The notes under the pieces: generated by a model | Database searches by the model: none | Seen by the model: only the letters and a program-made list of their open reading frames with translations | Told to the model about the DNA's origin: nothing | In this document: piece by piece, positions 1-7,101 of the stretch | Numbering within the stretch: position 1 is the stretch's first letter | Layout: each line of letters begins with the position of its first letter | Origin: a bacterium | GTDB lineage: Bacteria > Actinomycetota > Acidimicrobiia > Acidimicrobiales > Bin134 | Direction: 5' to 3' | DNA length: 8,520 bases | NCBI GenBank assembly: GCA_028820035.1 | Contig: JAPPKI010000180.1 | Coordinates: 1 to 8,520, forward strand | Made by a program: the position numbers and the translations under genes

Positions 1-135
1 CGTGCTCCACTCCACTGAATCGTTCCGGCGCCGGTTACGCACCAACAGCAGTTGCTCCCCCCGCAAGACCACTCCCCCGGCCACCTCCCAATCCCGAACT
101 CGCCGAGGTCTTGAATCCGAGAGCTCCTCCGGCAT
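1..135 (-). CDS. NUDIX hydrolase, N-terminal 45 residues (runs off left edge)
   Basis: Reading the minus strand from an ATG at 135-133 gives 45 open codons to the window edge. Residues 16-33 read WEVAGGVVLRGEQLLLVR, the usual first strands of a NUDIX fold, and the visible end, VEWST, sits where the family has W-x-x-PGG just before the NUDIX box. NUDIX enzymes hydrolyse nucleoside diphosphates linked to another group, for example oxidised dNTPs or ADP-ribose. The catalytic box (GX5EX7REUXEEXGU) lies outside the window, so substrate and integrity cannot be judged. The gene lies 50 nt downstream of the HNH gene on the same strand. No spaced Shine-Dalgarno is present; six G residues abut the ATG and CATACT lies 6 nt upstream, suggesting a leaderless transcript. 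The assignment rests on a short stretch but the pattern is characteristic. Confidence 0.72.
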   Translation of the reverse strand, partial: MPEELSDSRPRRVRDWEVAGGVVLRGEQLLLVRNRRRNDSVEWST

Positions 136-141
136 CCCCCC

Positions 142-147
142 AGTATG
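142..147 (-). promoter_or_regulatory. Candidate -10 box for a leaderless NUDIX transcript
   Basis: On the minus strand CATACT is followed by six G residues and then the ATG of the NUDIX gene at 135. That spacing would put transcription initiation on or next to the A of the start codon. No convincing -35 element is seen 16-18 nt upstream. Leaderless mRNAs are common in actinobacteria. The HNH gene upstream has the same arrangement, which supports the reading. Confidence 0.35.
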
Positions 148-185
148 GCCCGACCCAGCGACAGCACGCCCCGAGCAACGCTGCG

Positions 186-1427
186 TCAACTCAACAGCAG
201 CTGTTTAGAACCTTCAGGTTGCCAGGTGCTGACTCCTATTTCGGGGAAGGCTTCGTAACAGGATCGGGATTCGGCGTGGGGCGAAGGCGGCGGTCGCAAT
301 TCGTAAGCACCATATCGATCTCGACACACAATCCAGCCGTCGTCGTGGATTTGGCGGTGGCAGCCCTTGCAGACCAACACCAGATTGTCGATATCGGTAC
401 GACCGCCGGTCAGCCACTCGTCGATGTGATGAGCTTCGCACCATACCGCTGATCGTCCGCAGCCGATGCAGTGCTTGTCCCGGATGATGAGCGCGGCCCG
501 CTGAGCCTCGGTCGCCAATCTGAGTTTGCGCCCCACCCAGAGCTCCTGGTTCTTGGTATTGAACACGGAGGGCAGGATGTCGGCGTTGCAGGCCAGCCGC
601 AGCGCCTCAGAGATTGGCAGGGGCGTGCCGTCGAGCAGACGGGCATCAGCCAGCTTCTGATTGAGCGCGTCCCACTCGGCGGTCAAGATCAGCGTGGCCC
701 GCGGCGGGGTGCGTTCGCCGGTATCGGCACAAACCAGGTTCTCCAGCGCGTCGGCCATGCGCTGACCGAACCCAAGCTGATCGCCTGCTTTGCCGTCGTT
801 ACTTTGGCGGCGCATCTCGTCGGCCAGCGCAGCCTCGATCCGATTCCCAGCTTCCGGGTCGAACCGGCCGTTCAAGATGAACATGCCGTCCTCTATCGAC
901 TTGAAAAAGCTCAAGTCACGGCGCTGGCGTTGTTTGGCCATCAGCGACTTGCCGTCGTCGGGCGACTGCTCGTGCTGGTGGTCGCGCAGCGTCCGGGAGA
1001 AGGTGCCGAAATCCTCACGCCGGGCAGCTTCTACCAGCACGGTCTCGTCGACCGGCCCCTGCGAAGCGGCTTTGGCGATCTGGGTGGCGTGTGCCGCGGG
1101 AATCTCCCCGGCACCCAACGCATCGAGAGTCTCGGGAACTTGGGAGAACTGAGAGGCTGTCTCCACTTCCCGCCGGGCCTGCTGCTTGGAGGCCTGGAGT
1201 TCGTCCAACACCATCCGGCGAGCCAAACCCTCACCGGCCCTACTGGAGTACTCAGCCAGCGCGGCCGTCTTCATCGCCGCCAACCGGGCCTCCGACCTCT
1301 TGATCAACCCCAACCGGGCCCGCAACTCAGACAACGACAAGCTAGCCACATCAACCGCCTCCTGCCAAACCGGCCTAGATGGCTCGCAATCAGCCCGTTT
1401 CCCCTGTTCAAGGGACCTAAACTCCAT
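186..1427 (-). CDS. DUF222 domain / HNH endonuclease-like protein (13E12-type)
   Basis: A complete 413-residue protein. Residues about 30-260 are helical and resemble the DUF222 region found N-terminal to HNH domains in actinobacteria. Residues 318-365 form a C4-type HNH module: C320-x2-C323 and C353-x2-C356 as zinc ligands, A-H-H at 332-334 with the candidate catalytic histidine, N348, and H357 and H361 after the second CxxC. All the core residues are present, so it could be active as a metal-dependent nuclease. Proteins of this type occur in many copies per genome, their cellular role is poorly known, and some behave like mobile or repeated genes. The start is the ATG at 1427-1425, with TATACT 7 nt upstream and no clear Shine-Dalgarno, so the message may be leaderless. 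It is divergent from the methyltransferase operon. TTG and GGG codons crowd its 5' third. Confidence 0.9.
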   Translation of the reverse strand: MEFRSLEQGKRADCEPSRPVWQEAVDVASLSLSELRARLGLIKRSEARLAAMKTAALAEYSSRAGEGLARRMVLDELQASKQQARREVETASQFSQVPETLDALGAGEIPAAHATQIAKAASQGPVDETVLVEAARREDFGTFSRTLRDHQHEQSPDDGKSLMAKQRQRRDLSFFKSIEDGMFILNGRFDPEAGNRIEAALADEMRRQSNDGKAGDQLGFGQRMADALENLVCADTGERTPPRATLILTAEWDALNQKLADARLLDGTPLPISEALRLACNADILPSVFNTKNQELWVGRKLRLATEAQRAALIIRDKHCIGCGRSAVWCEAHHIDEWLTGGRTDIDNLVLVCKGCHRQIHDDGWIVCRDRYGAYELRPPPSPHAESRSCYEAFPEIGVSTWQPEGSKQLLLS

Positions 1428-1434
1428 GGATGCA

Positions 1435-1440
1435 AGTATA
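1435..1440 (-). promoter_or_regulatory. Candidate -10 box for a leaderless HNH transcript
   Basis: TATACT, a close match to TATAAT, lies on the minus strand 7 nt before the ATG at 1427. At that distance transcription would begin at about the start codon. No TTGACA-like box lies at the usual 16-18 nt spacing; a TTGTCA at 1456-1451 is too close (10 nt). Confidence 0.42.
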
Positions 1441-1502
1441 CCGACACCAGTGACAACATCTACCTGAATAAGCGAGGATAAACGGATTCATCTTGTTTTA
1501 TA

Positions 1503-1530
1503 TTGACAATAACTAAAATATAAGTAACAT
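1503..1530 (+). promoter_or_regulatory. Candidate promoter of the methyltransferase operon
   Basis: TTGACA at 1503-1508 matches the -35 consensus exactly. After a 16-nt spacer, TAACAT at 1525-1530 is a fair -10 box. It sits in the AT-rich patch, about 100 nt before the first start codon, and faces the operon. If used, it gives a leader of roughly 95 nt. A matching box is easier to find by chance in AT-rich DNA, so the call is moderate. No operator-like palindrome overlaps it. Confidence 0.42.
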
Positions 1531-1540
1531 TATTCACATT

Positions 1541-1620
1541 CCTCTACTACTCCAAAACGAATCTGACACCCAACGTCCCTATACTTCACCCCCTTCCCCA
1601 ACCAAACAACAGTCTCAAGT
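1541..1620 (+). promoter_or_regulatory. C-rich, G-poor leader; possible Rho-utilisation (rut) site
   Basis: Direct counting gives 34 C and 5 G in these 80 bases, with many pyrimidine-C dinucleotides and no inverted repeat. As RNA it would be largely unstructured. Such a stretch is the known hallmark of Rho loading sites. Lying in the presumed 5' leader of the operon, it could allow premature Rho-dependent termination and thereby hold expression down. This is inference from composition only; it may instead be a neutral base-composition effect. Confidence 0.3.
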
Positions 1621-1632
1621 TAGGATTCAACA

Positions 1633-3057
1633 GTGATTCGGACCGCTGGGGTGGCGACGCGGCCCCAGTCACATCGGTGCAACCAAGGCGCGAACTTGGG
1701 GGCGCAGTGGCTGCCTGTGGAGTCCAAGTTGACTCGCCCTACCGACATTGCGCTGCGGAAAAGCCTCCGTAACCTGGTCGCCTCGAATCCACAGTTCTGG
1801 GACTTCGGAGGAACAGCTCGCCGCAATTTTGCACATGGCTATTTCCAATACCCGGCCATGATGGTGCCGAACATGGTCGGCCGCGCACTCGACGAGGTGG
1901 CTGCCAACCGCCACGACCAGATTCACCTGCTTGATCCCTTTGCAGGCTCAGGCACGGTTGTGACAGAAGCTGTGACACGCGGGTGGGATGTGACTGCCGT
2001 AGACGTCAATCCGCTGGCTGCAATGCTCTGCCGGACGAAGGGAGGCCCCTTCTTCCCCGCGGCTACAGCAGCCGCAATCGCAAGAGTTTTGTCGCAGGTC
2101 GGACGATCCAGATATCCAGAAAGCCACTGGTTTCCGAACATCCGCAAATGGTTCGAACCCGAGGTCATCGAGGGACTCAGTAGCCTTCGCCAGGCAATTC
2201 AAGGCATAGGTTCCCCACCTGTTCGGCGATTCCTCTGGGTCGCTTTGGCTGAGACTGTTCGATTGACGAGCAACAGCCGCCTCTCGACTGTCAAATTGCA
2301 TATCAAGCCTGCTCAAGATCGGATTCCAACGGATGCCGTGGAGACCTTTGAGCGAATCGCCGAACGTAACCTTGGGCTGCTTTCGGCTGAGTCAGAGGCG
2401 CTTGGGAAAGCCGGACACATACGACGCGGGTGGCCAACCTCGCAAGTAGAGGTCGTCCTTGAAGACATCGCTACCGCCAACTTGATTGGGGAAACGAGAA
2501 GCCCGAACGTCCTCGTCACATCGCCTCCATACGGCGACAACCACTCCACCATCACCTACGGACAGCACGCGTACCTGCCCCTGCAATGGATCCTACTGTC
2601 TGACACCGGCGCTCTGGACCGTTCAGCTGTCTCGGGGCCAAGCGCAATCGACAGCATCAGTCTGGGAGGCCTTCGACGAAATGGCCACAGGCGCGCCGTT
2701 AGCATTGGATACAAATCCGAAGCTGCGAGAACGACCCTGGATCAATTGAGCGAAATCAGGCCAGACCACGCAGACAAGGCCGGCGCTTTCCTTAGCGATC
2801 TAGACCTGGCATTCGATAGTGCGTTACAAATGCTCGCACCCGGATCCCATGTCGTCGTCACGATCGGAGATCGGACCGTAAGCGGGATGCAGGTGCCGAC
2901 CGCACGGATCGTCCAGGACATCGTGGCGCATAAGGGGGCTGTGGTAGTCGCTGCCGTACCCAGAAAGCTTCCGAAAGCCAGACGGATGGCCTCCCGGAAC
3001 AACTTCGCTTCCAGAATGGATTCGGAGTGGATGCTCGTCATGAGACTTCCAACATGA
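1633..3057 (+). CDS. DNA amino-methyltransferase (N6-adenine or N4-cytosine)
   Basis: A 474-residue protein with an SAM-binding motif I, DPFAGSGT (101-108), an acidic loop AVDVNP (122-127) as motif II, and the catalytic motif IV TSPPYGD (296-302). These identify an exocyclic-amine DNA methyltransferase; which base is modified cannot be read from TSPPY. Motif I precedes motif IV by about 190 residues, whereas many TSPPY enzymes (beta class) have the reverse order; the intervening part (about 140-290) could hold target recognition. The end, VVTIGDRTVSG (407-417), fits a late strand of the Rossmann fold. The start is GTG 1633, with AGGA 8 nt upstream and an in-frame stop at 1621; the first 28 residues look poorly conserved in character, and GTG at 1717 is an alternative. 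It is first in the operon and its stop overlaps the next start. No nuclease domain is fused. Confidence 0.85.
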   Translation: MIRTAGVATRPQSHRCNQGANLGAQWLPVESKLTRPTDIALRKSLRNLVASNPQFWDFGGTARRNFAHGYFQYPAMMVPNMVGRALDEVAANRHDQIHLLDPFAGSGTVVTEAVTRGWDVTAVDVNPLAAMLCRTKGGPFFPAATAAAIARVLSQVGRSRYPESHWFPNIRKWFEPEVIEGLSSLRQAIQGIGSPPVRRFLWVALAETVRLTSNSRLSTVKLHIKPAQDRIPTDAVETFERIAERNLGLLSAESEALGKAGHIRRGWPTSQVEVVLEDIATANLIGETRSPNVLVTSPPYGDNHSTITYGQHAYLPLQWILLSDTGALDRSAVSGPSAIDSISLGGLRRNGHRRAVSIGYKSEAARTTLDQLSEIRPDHADKAGAFLSDLDLAFDSALQMLAPGSHVVVTIGDRTVSGMQVPTARIVQDIVAHKGAVVVAAVPRKLPKARRMASRNNFASRMDSEWMLVMRLPT

Positions 3058-5462
3058 ACAGACTTACCCTCGGAGTCCACCCGCGTGTTGTATTCCAACT
3101 CGGGGAGAGCCTTGTAACCGATCCAGTACAAGCTCTGCTGGAGTTGGTCAAGAATTCCTACGACGCGGATGCGACTCTGGTAACAGTTGAAGTGAATACG
3201 CACGTCAAGGAGGCCGACCTTCAAGGCCGGATCGTTGTAGAGGACAACGGTATCGGCATGAGCGAACAGACTATTAGGGAGGGGTGGCTAACGATTTCAG
3301 TCTCTCCCAAGGCGGCGATGAAGGAGTCAGGCCAAAAGACCTTGCGGCACCATCGGGTTCCGTTAGGTGACAAGGGGGTTGGTCGTCTCGGCACGCAGCG
3401 TCTTGGGCACCGCCTGACAATCCGAACCTTCGAAGACCAGAGGCCTGATAAGAAGCGCTCTCGAGAACCAGTTTCGGGTCGTGAGCTGGTGATCGATTGG
3501 CGCGCTTACGACAGTGTGGACCGTCTTGATGAAGTCGAGTTCCGACTCGAAAAAGTTGAGGAAGAATCCGCCGGCACGAGACTGATGATCGAGGGGCTGA
3601 AAGACTCCGCTGAATGGAGCGGCGACGGAAAGAACCGTCTCGGAGCCGAACTATCAAAATTGGTATCGCCCTTTGACCCGCCCAAGAACTTTTCCCTGGA
3701 TATCCGTGTGGACGATGCTCCCGTCGAACTCACACAGCTGGACCGAATCGTTCGCCGAGCCGCACTCAGTTCATGGCATATTGATTTTGACGAGACGAGC
3801 CTGCGCGTCGATGGTTCAGTGCGCGGCACCTTCCTGCGCCCTGACCGAAAGGATCACTCGGAGTGGCGGTCATTGGTTGTAGACGATGGCGGCGAGCGTC
3901 TTTATCAGTTTCTGAAGAATGACCCAAGAGCTAGAGACCTTGGGGTCAGTGAGCCTTCCTCCTCCTCTCAGGTGGCACGATTTCAACTTGAACTAGGTGT
4001 TGATGAACTCGATGCCAGTGTCGCTCCAGGTGCTGGCGGCGATACTCCTGGGCCATTTAGTGCATCATTCGAGAGCTTTAGCCTCGGCCGCTTCGAGGTG
4101 CAAGAACTCGTTGGCGAATACCTCCAAGATGATGGCATTGAGAATCATGTATTCACGAAGGAGGCAGAGTACAGAGAGCTGATGAAAGACCTCGCTGGCG
4201 TACGTGTCTATCGCGACGGGTTTGGCGTTCGCGTAGGCGGAGACTGGCTGGGACTGGGGGCAGGATTCACTAGTGCCCGCAGCTTCCGTGCGCTTCGTCC
4301 GGCAAACACGATTGGCTATATCAATATTTCAGCGGAGCGCAACCAGAGTCTCGTGGAGACAACTGACCGAGAAGGATTCGTCCACAACGGTGCCTACAGG
4401 ACATTTGTGGCCCTCCTAGAAGAGGCAATCTCCTACATCAACAGCTGCCAAGTCTTGGTAGGCCGAAATTGGGACAGTCTGAAAAAAGAGGAAAGCCGGA
4501 AAATCGCTGGCATCCCTGAAGGACGTCCCGCACGACAAGTGGCCACAGGTGTCACAGATGCAGTGCGACAAGGAGAGCAGCTACGGACCGAACTCCAACG
4601 CGCGAAGTCAGCAATCGGAACAGCAATGAAGTCCACCCCTGAGCTCACTGAAGCGAGAGACACGGTTGAGGAGGTGGAACGTCTTCTTGATCGCTTACCA
4701 GAGGTCCAGGCCCAAGCAGAAGTGGTCGAAAACGAGCTAGAGGAACTCGAGCGGAATCGAGCAGAGTACATAGAGATGATCGGGCTTGGTCTGACCGCTG
4801 AAGCCCTTGCCCATGAGCTGTCAATGGCCATCAATAGGCTCGATGCTGCTACTCGAGCAATGGCACGCAAGTTGCGCAGCCCGAAGGGCGCTACTCAGGA
4901 GGAAATGGCGGGGTACCTCGCCGACGTGCAGTACGCAATCGCAGCACTGCGCAAGCAGCTTGCCCACCTGGATCCATCACTCCGCTATGCACGCGACCAG
5001 AGGACAGATGTCACTGTCGGTCAGTTCATCGGGGACATTGCCGAATACCACCGCAGTCGCTGGGAAGGCTCCGAGCTTGAACTGGAAGTACGGATTGAAG
5101 ATGACTTCAAGGTTCGCGCCAACCCCGGACGCATGACACAAGTCTTCGACAACCTCATCCTCAACAGTGAGCACTGGGTCCGACAAACCAAGAAAAGGCC
5201 CGCCAGGATTGAGATAGTCGTTTCAAACCCCTTCGTGGAGGTATCCGACAGTGGGCCAGGGGTCCATGACTCCGTCCGTGACTCGCTGTTCGAGCCCTTT
5301 GTTACGAGAAAGCCGAGAGGCAAGGGTCGGGGCCTTGGACTGTTCGTCGCCCGACAGCTCCTAGATCTTGAGAATTCGGAGATTCGACTAGCCCCGAACA
5401 AGAACGCTCACGGTCGCCTCTATCTGTTCGAATTGGACTTCTCGGGAGCCCTCGTTGGTTAA
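3054..5462 (+). CDS. Two-GHKL ATPase / histidine-kinase-like signalling protein
   Basis: An 802-residue soluble protein with no signal peptide or membrane segment. N-terminal GHKL domain: N box with E30 and N34 (ELVKNSYDADA, 30-40), G1 EDNGIGM (63-69), G2 GDKGVGRLG (105-113), as in MORC, Hsp90 and MutL ATPases. A middle region (about 140-460) follows, then a charged coiled coil (about 500-570). An H box AHELS (586-590, H587) leads to a second ATPase domain: N box N700/N704, G1 SDSGPG (731-736), F box LFEPF (745-749), G2 GKGRGLGL (756-763), as in sensor histidine kinases. It could therefore autophosphorylate H587. I place the start at ATG 3054, whose ATGA overlaps the methyltransferase stop, rather than GTG 3027. 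The receiver protein encoded next is the likely phosphotransfer partner. No DNA-binding domain is recognised. Confidence 0.86.
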   Translation: MNRLTLGVHPRVVFQLGESLVTDPVQALLELVKNSYDADATLVTVEVNTHVKEADLQGRIVVEDNGIGMSEQTIREGWLTISVSPKAAMKESGQKTLRHHRVPLGDKGVGRLGTQRLGHRLTIRTFEDQRPDKKRSREPVSGRELVIDWRAYDSVDRLDEVEFRLEKVEEESAGTRLMIEGLKDSAEWSGDGKNRLGAELSKLVSPFDPPKNFSLDIRVDDAPVELTQLDRIVRRAALSSWHIDFDETSLRVDGSVRGTFLRPDRKDHSEWRSLVVDDGGERLYQFLKNDPRARDLGVSEPSSSSQVARFQLELGVDELDASVAPGAGGDTPGPFSASFESFSLGRFEVQELVGEYLQDDGIENHVFTKEAEYRELMKDLAGVRVYRDGFGVRVGGDWLGLGAGFTSARSFRALRPANTIGYINISAERNQSLVETTDREGFVHNGAYRTFVALLEEAISYINSCQVLVGRNWDSLKKEESRKIAGIPEGRPARQVATGVTDAVRQGEQLRTELQRAKSAIGTAMKSTPELTEARDTVEEVERLLDRLPEVQAQAEVVENELEELERNRAEYIEMIGLGLTAEALAHELSMAINRLDAATRAMARKLRSPKGATQEEMAGYLADVQYAIAALRKQLAHLDPSLRYARDQRTDVTVGQFIGDIAEYHRSRWEGSELELEVRIEDDFKVRANPGRMTQVFDNLILNSEHWVRQTKKRPARIEIVVSNPFVEVSDSGPGVHDSVRDSLFEPFVTRKPRGKGRGLGLFVARQLLDLENSEIRLAPNKNAHGRLYLFELDFSGALVG

Positions 5463-7101
5463 TCCCGCCGCATCAACCAAGGCGATCTTGAACGGCCGAG
5501 GAATCTCCCGAGTGGTAGTCGTGGATGACGATGTGGGTCAACCGCCGTGGTACGGACTCGTGGATCTGCTCGACTCGGAGGACAGGACAACCATCGGCCA
5601 GGAGGTTGAGTTCGACCTCCTGAACCCTGATTGGCGTGACCGGCTAGAGCTTGCCGATCACCAAACACATAAGCGCATTGCAGCAGAAGTGATTTCGGTT
5701 GCCAACGATCGCGGTATCCCACGCCCTCAAAAAGCGACTGAAGATCCAGCCCTGGCTGCACTACAAGAGGTTCTCAATTCTCATCAGCCTCAACAACTCA
5801 CTCCCAACCAATGGCATGCGCGCGCTTCTGAGCTCATCAGGGGAGCCGAGTCCGAGCCAACGCTCTTCTTGATTGACCAACGGCTCGGAAAGGGCCGAGA
5901 AGGTGGATCGCTGGTAAAGGACCTGCTCACCAAGGCTTCTGAAGGATGCTTCTTCTGCATCCTCTCGGCAGAAGTCGGCATCGAGAACGAGTTCGACTAC
6001 TGGCAGAAAATGTGCGATGACTATGGCTTCACTCCAGGTCAAGTAGGGATAGTGGCGAAGGAGCATCTGACGGGTGATCAGATCGGATTTGCTCGAATGT
6101 TGAAGATTTCGCTCACTGCTGGTGAGGTCGAAGACGTTCGAAAGGGGGTGTTGGCTGCGACACGCCTAGGGTTTGAAGCGGGTCTGGAACGGTTTGATGA
6201 ACTCGATCTTCCGACCCTCACATCAATCGTATTCGAGTCTTCACTTGTGGAGGGCGCATGGGAGGTGGAGACGATCCTGCGTGTCGTCAGAGCCTTCGTC
6301 GATGAGTCGCTTGACAATCACGTCTATGGCAATCCAGAACTTGCAGATGCTGTGAAGACGATTGCCGCCGCAGCGTCGGTGGGTACCGGCACTGACGAAC
6401 GGCTCGACAAGGCGGCTTTCGAAATCCAATTCGCAGAGCGCTATGTCACAGGTGACTACCTCTCGGAACGGCGACTTGCTCCGGCAAACGGCGATATTTT
6501 CGAGCTAGCCGGAGAGAATGGCGGCACAAGCCTCTGGGTTCTGGTGGCCCAGCCATGCGATCTCGCAATCAGGTCGGACGGAAAACGAGGTGGATCCCCC
6601 ACTCATCTGACCATCCTTCCGATCGAACATATGAAGAAGGCTCCACGCGGCTCTCATGTGGAGCTTCTTCACTACTTCCAGCCAAGCTCAGACAAGGCTT
6701 TCGTTCGCCTGACCAAACCCGCCTACGTACCGACGGCCATTTTGGATCTAGCTGCGTTCTCCGCCGGTGGTGAGGCGGTCTGGGCTCGAGGTGCAGATCT
6801 AGAGGCGATGAGCGTAGTCGGCTGGGAGAAGCGTGCCACCAAGGTGTCAGGGCAATTCGAGAGAGCACTCCGCAATTACGACCAACTTGACGAAGAATCG
6901 CGCCACCGCATGCGTGCACTCAGTTTGCCAGCGGCGCAAGACCCCGAGATCTCCCCCAATCTGGATGGAGATACCGTCCGATATCCAATCAAACGAGTTG
7001 GACGCCTCCGCGAGCGCCAGGCCGAAACGGTCCTTCAAGCGTATGGGCTGGCCCTCTCCCGTACCGCAGAGGCTCACGACTTAGCGCTCATCAGTCCATA
7101 G
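5455..7101 (+). CDS. Enlarged receiver-domain protein with unknown C-terminal region
   Basis: A 548-residue protein. VVVVDDD (20-26) supplies a first strand with acidic residues; FLIDQRLGKG (138-147) supplies the likely phospho-acceptor D141; ILSAE (169-173) gives the conserved small hydroxyl residue S171; VAK (200-202) gives the lysine K202. Together these are the receiver (response regulator) active site. The stretch between first and third strands is about 115 residues, more than twice normal, so the fold has a large insert (about 35-130). Residues 215-325 look helical. The C-terminal part (about 325-548) includes VAQPCDL (364-370) and matches no output domain I know; no helix-turn-helix or standard nuclease motif is visible. 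It may be the effector. The TTG start at 5455 has GGGAG 6 nt upstream and overlaps the kinase-like gene by 8 nt; TTG 5488 is an alternative. Confidence 0.78.
   Translation: MVNPAASTKAILNGRGISRVVVVDDDVGQPPWYGLVDLLDSEDRTTIGQEVEFDLLNPDWRDRLELADHQTHKRIAAEVISVANDRGIPRPQKATEDPALAALQEVLNSHQPQQLTPNQWHARASELIRGAESEPTLFLIDQRLGKGREGGSLVKDLLTKASEGCFFCILSAEVGIENEFDYWQKMCDDYGFTPGQVGIVAKEHLTGDQIGFARMLKISLTAGEVEDVRKGVLAATRLGFEAGLERFDELDLPTLTSIVFESSLVEGAWEVETILRVVRAFVDESLDNHVYGNPELADAVKTIAAAASVGTGTDERLDKAAFEIQFAERYVTGDYLSERRLAPANGDIFELAGENGGTSLWVLVAQPCDLAIRSDGKRGGSPTHLTILPIEHMKKAPRGSHVELLHYFQPSSDKAFVRLTKPAYVPTAILDLAAFSAGGEAVWARGADLEAMSVVGWEKRATKVSGQFERALRNYDQLDEESRHRMRALSLPAAQDPEISPNLDGDTVRYPIKRVGRLRERQAETVLQAYGLALSRTAEAHDLALISP

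Larger units (their letters stand above)
1428..1632. other. Divergent intergenic region with AT-rich patch
   Basis: This gap separates the minus-strand HNH gene from the plus-strand methyltransferase gene and holds no credible gene. It has three parts. Positions 1428-1480 have ordinary composition and include the HNH -10 candidate. Positions 1491-1540 are strongly AT-rich, with 9 G or C in 50 bases by count, unlike the rest of the window. Positions 1541-1620 are C-rich and G-poor. I found no tRNA, no matching direct repeats at the two ends of the operon, and no insertion-sequence ends. Confidence 0.7.

Noticed and set aside
2..452. Plus-strand open frames at the left edge
   Set aside because: They give Pro/Ser/Arg-rich low-complexity products and lie opposite the NUDIX and HNH genes.
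471..1481. Plus-strand open frame of 336 codons
   Set aside because: It is antisense to the HNH gene, whose frame carries a full zinc-HNH signature; the antisense product has no recognisable domain.
1517..1635. Plus-strand frame ending in TGA at 1633-1635, possibly a gene remnant
   Set aside because: It has no start codon, is low complexity (Pro, Gln, Thr, Ser) and lies in a C-rich tract that opens frames by chance.
2742..3224. Minus-strand 160-codon open frame
   Set aside because: It crosses the methyltransferase/kinase junction in antisense and has no domain.
4433..4870. Minus-strand 145-codon open frame
   Set aside because: It is a Ser/Arg-rich shadow of the coiled-coil region of the kinase-like protein.
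1633..7101. Identification as Detocs, BREX or DISARM
   Set aside because: Detocs shares a kinase and receiver but I see no matching third gene, and it has no methyltransferase; BREX and DISARM marker genes (PglZ, BrxL, DrmA/B helicases) are absent.
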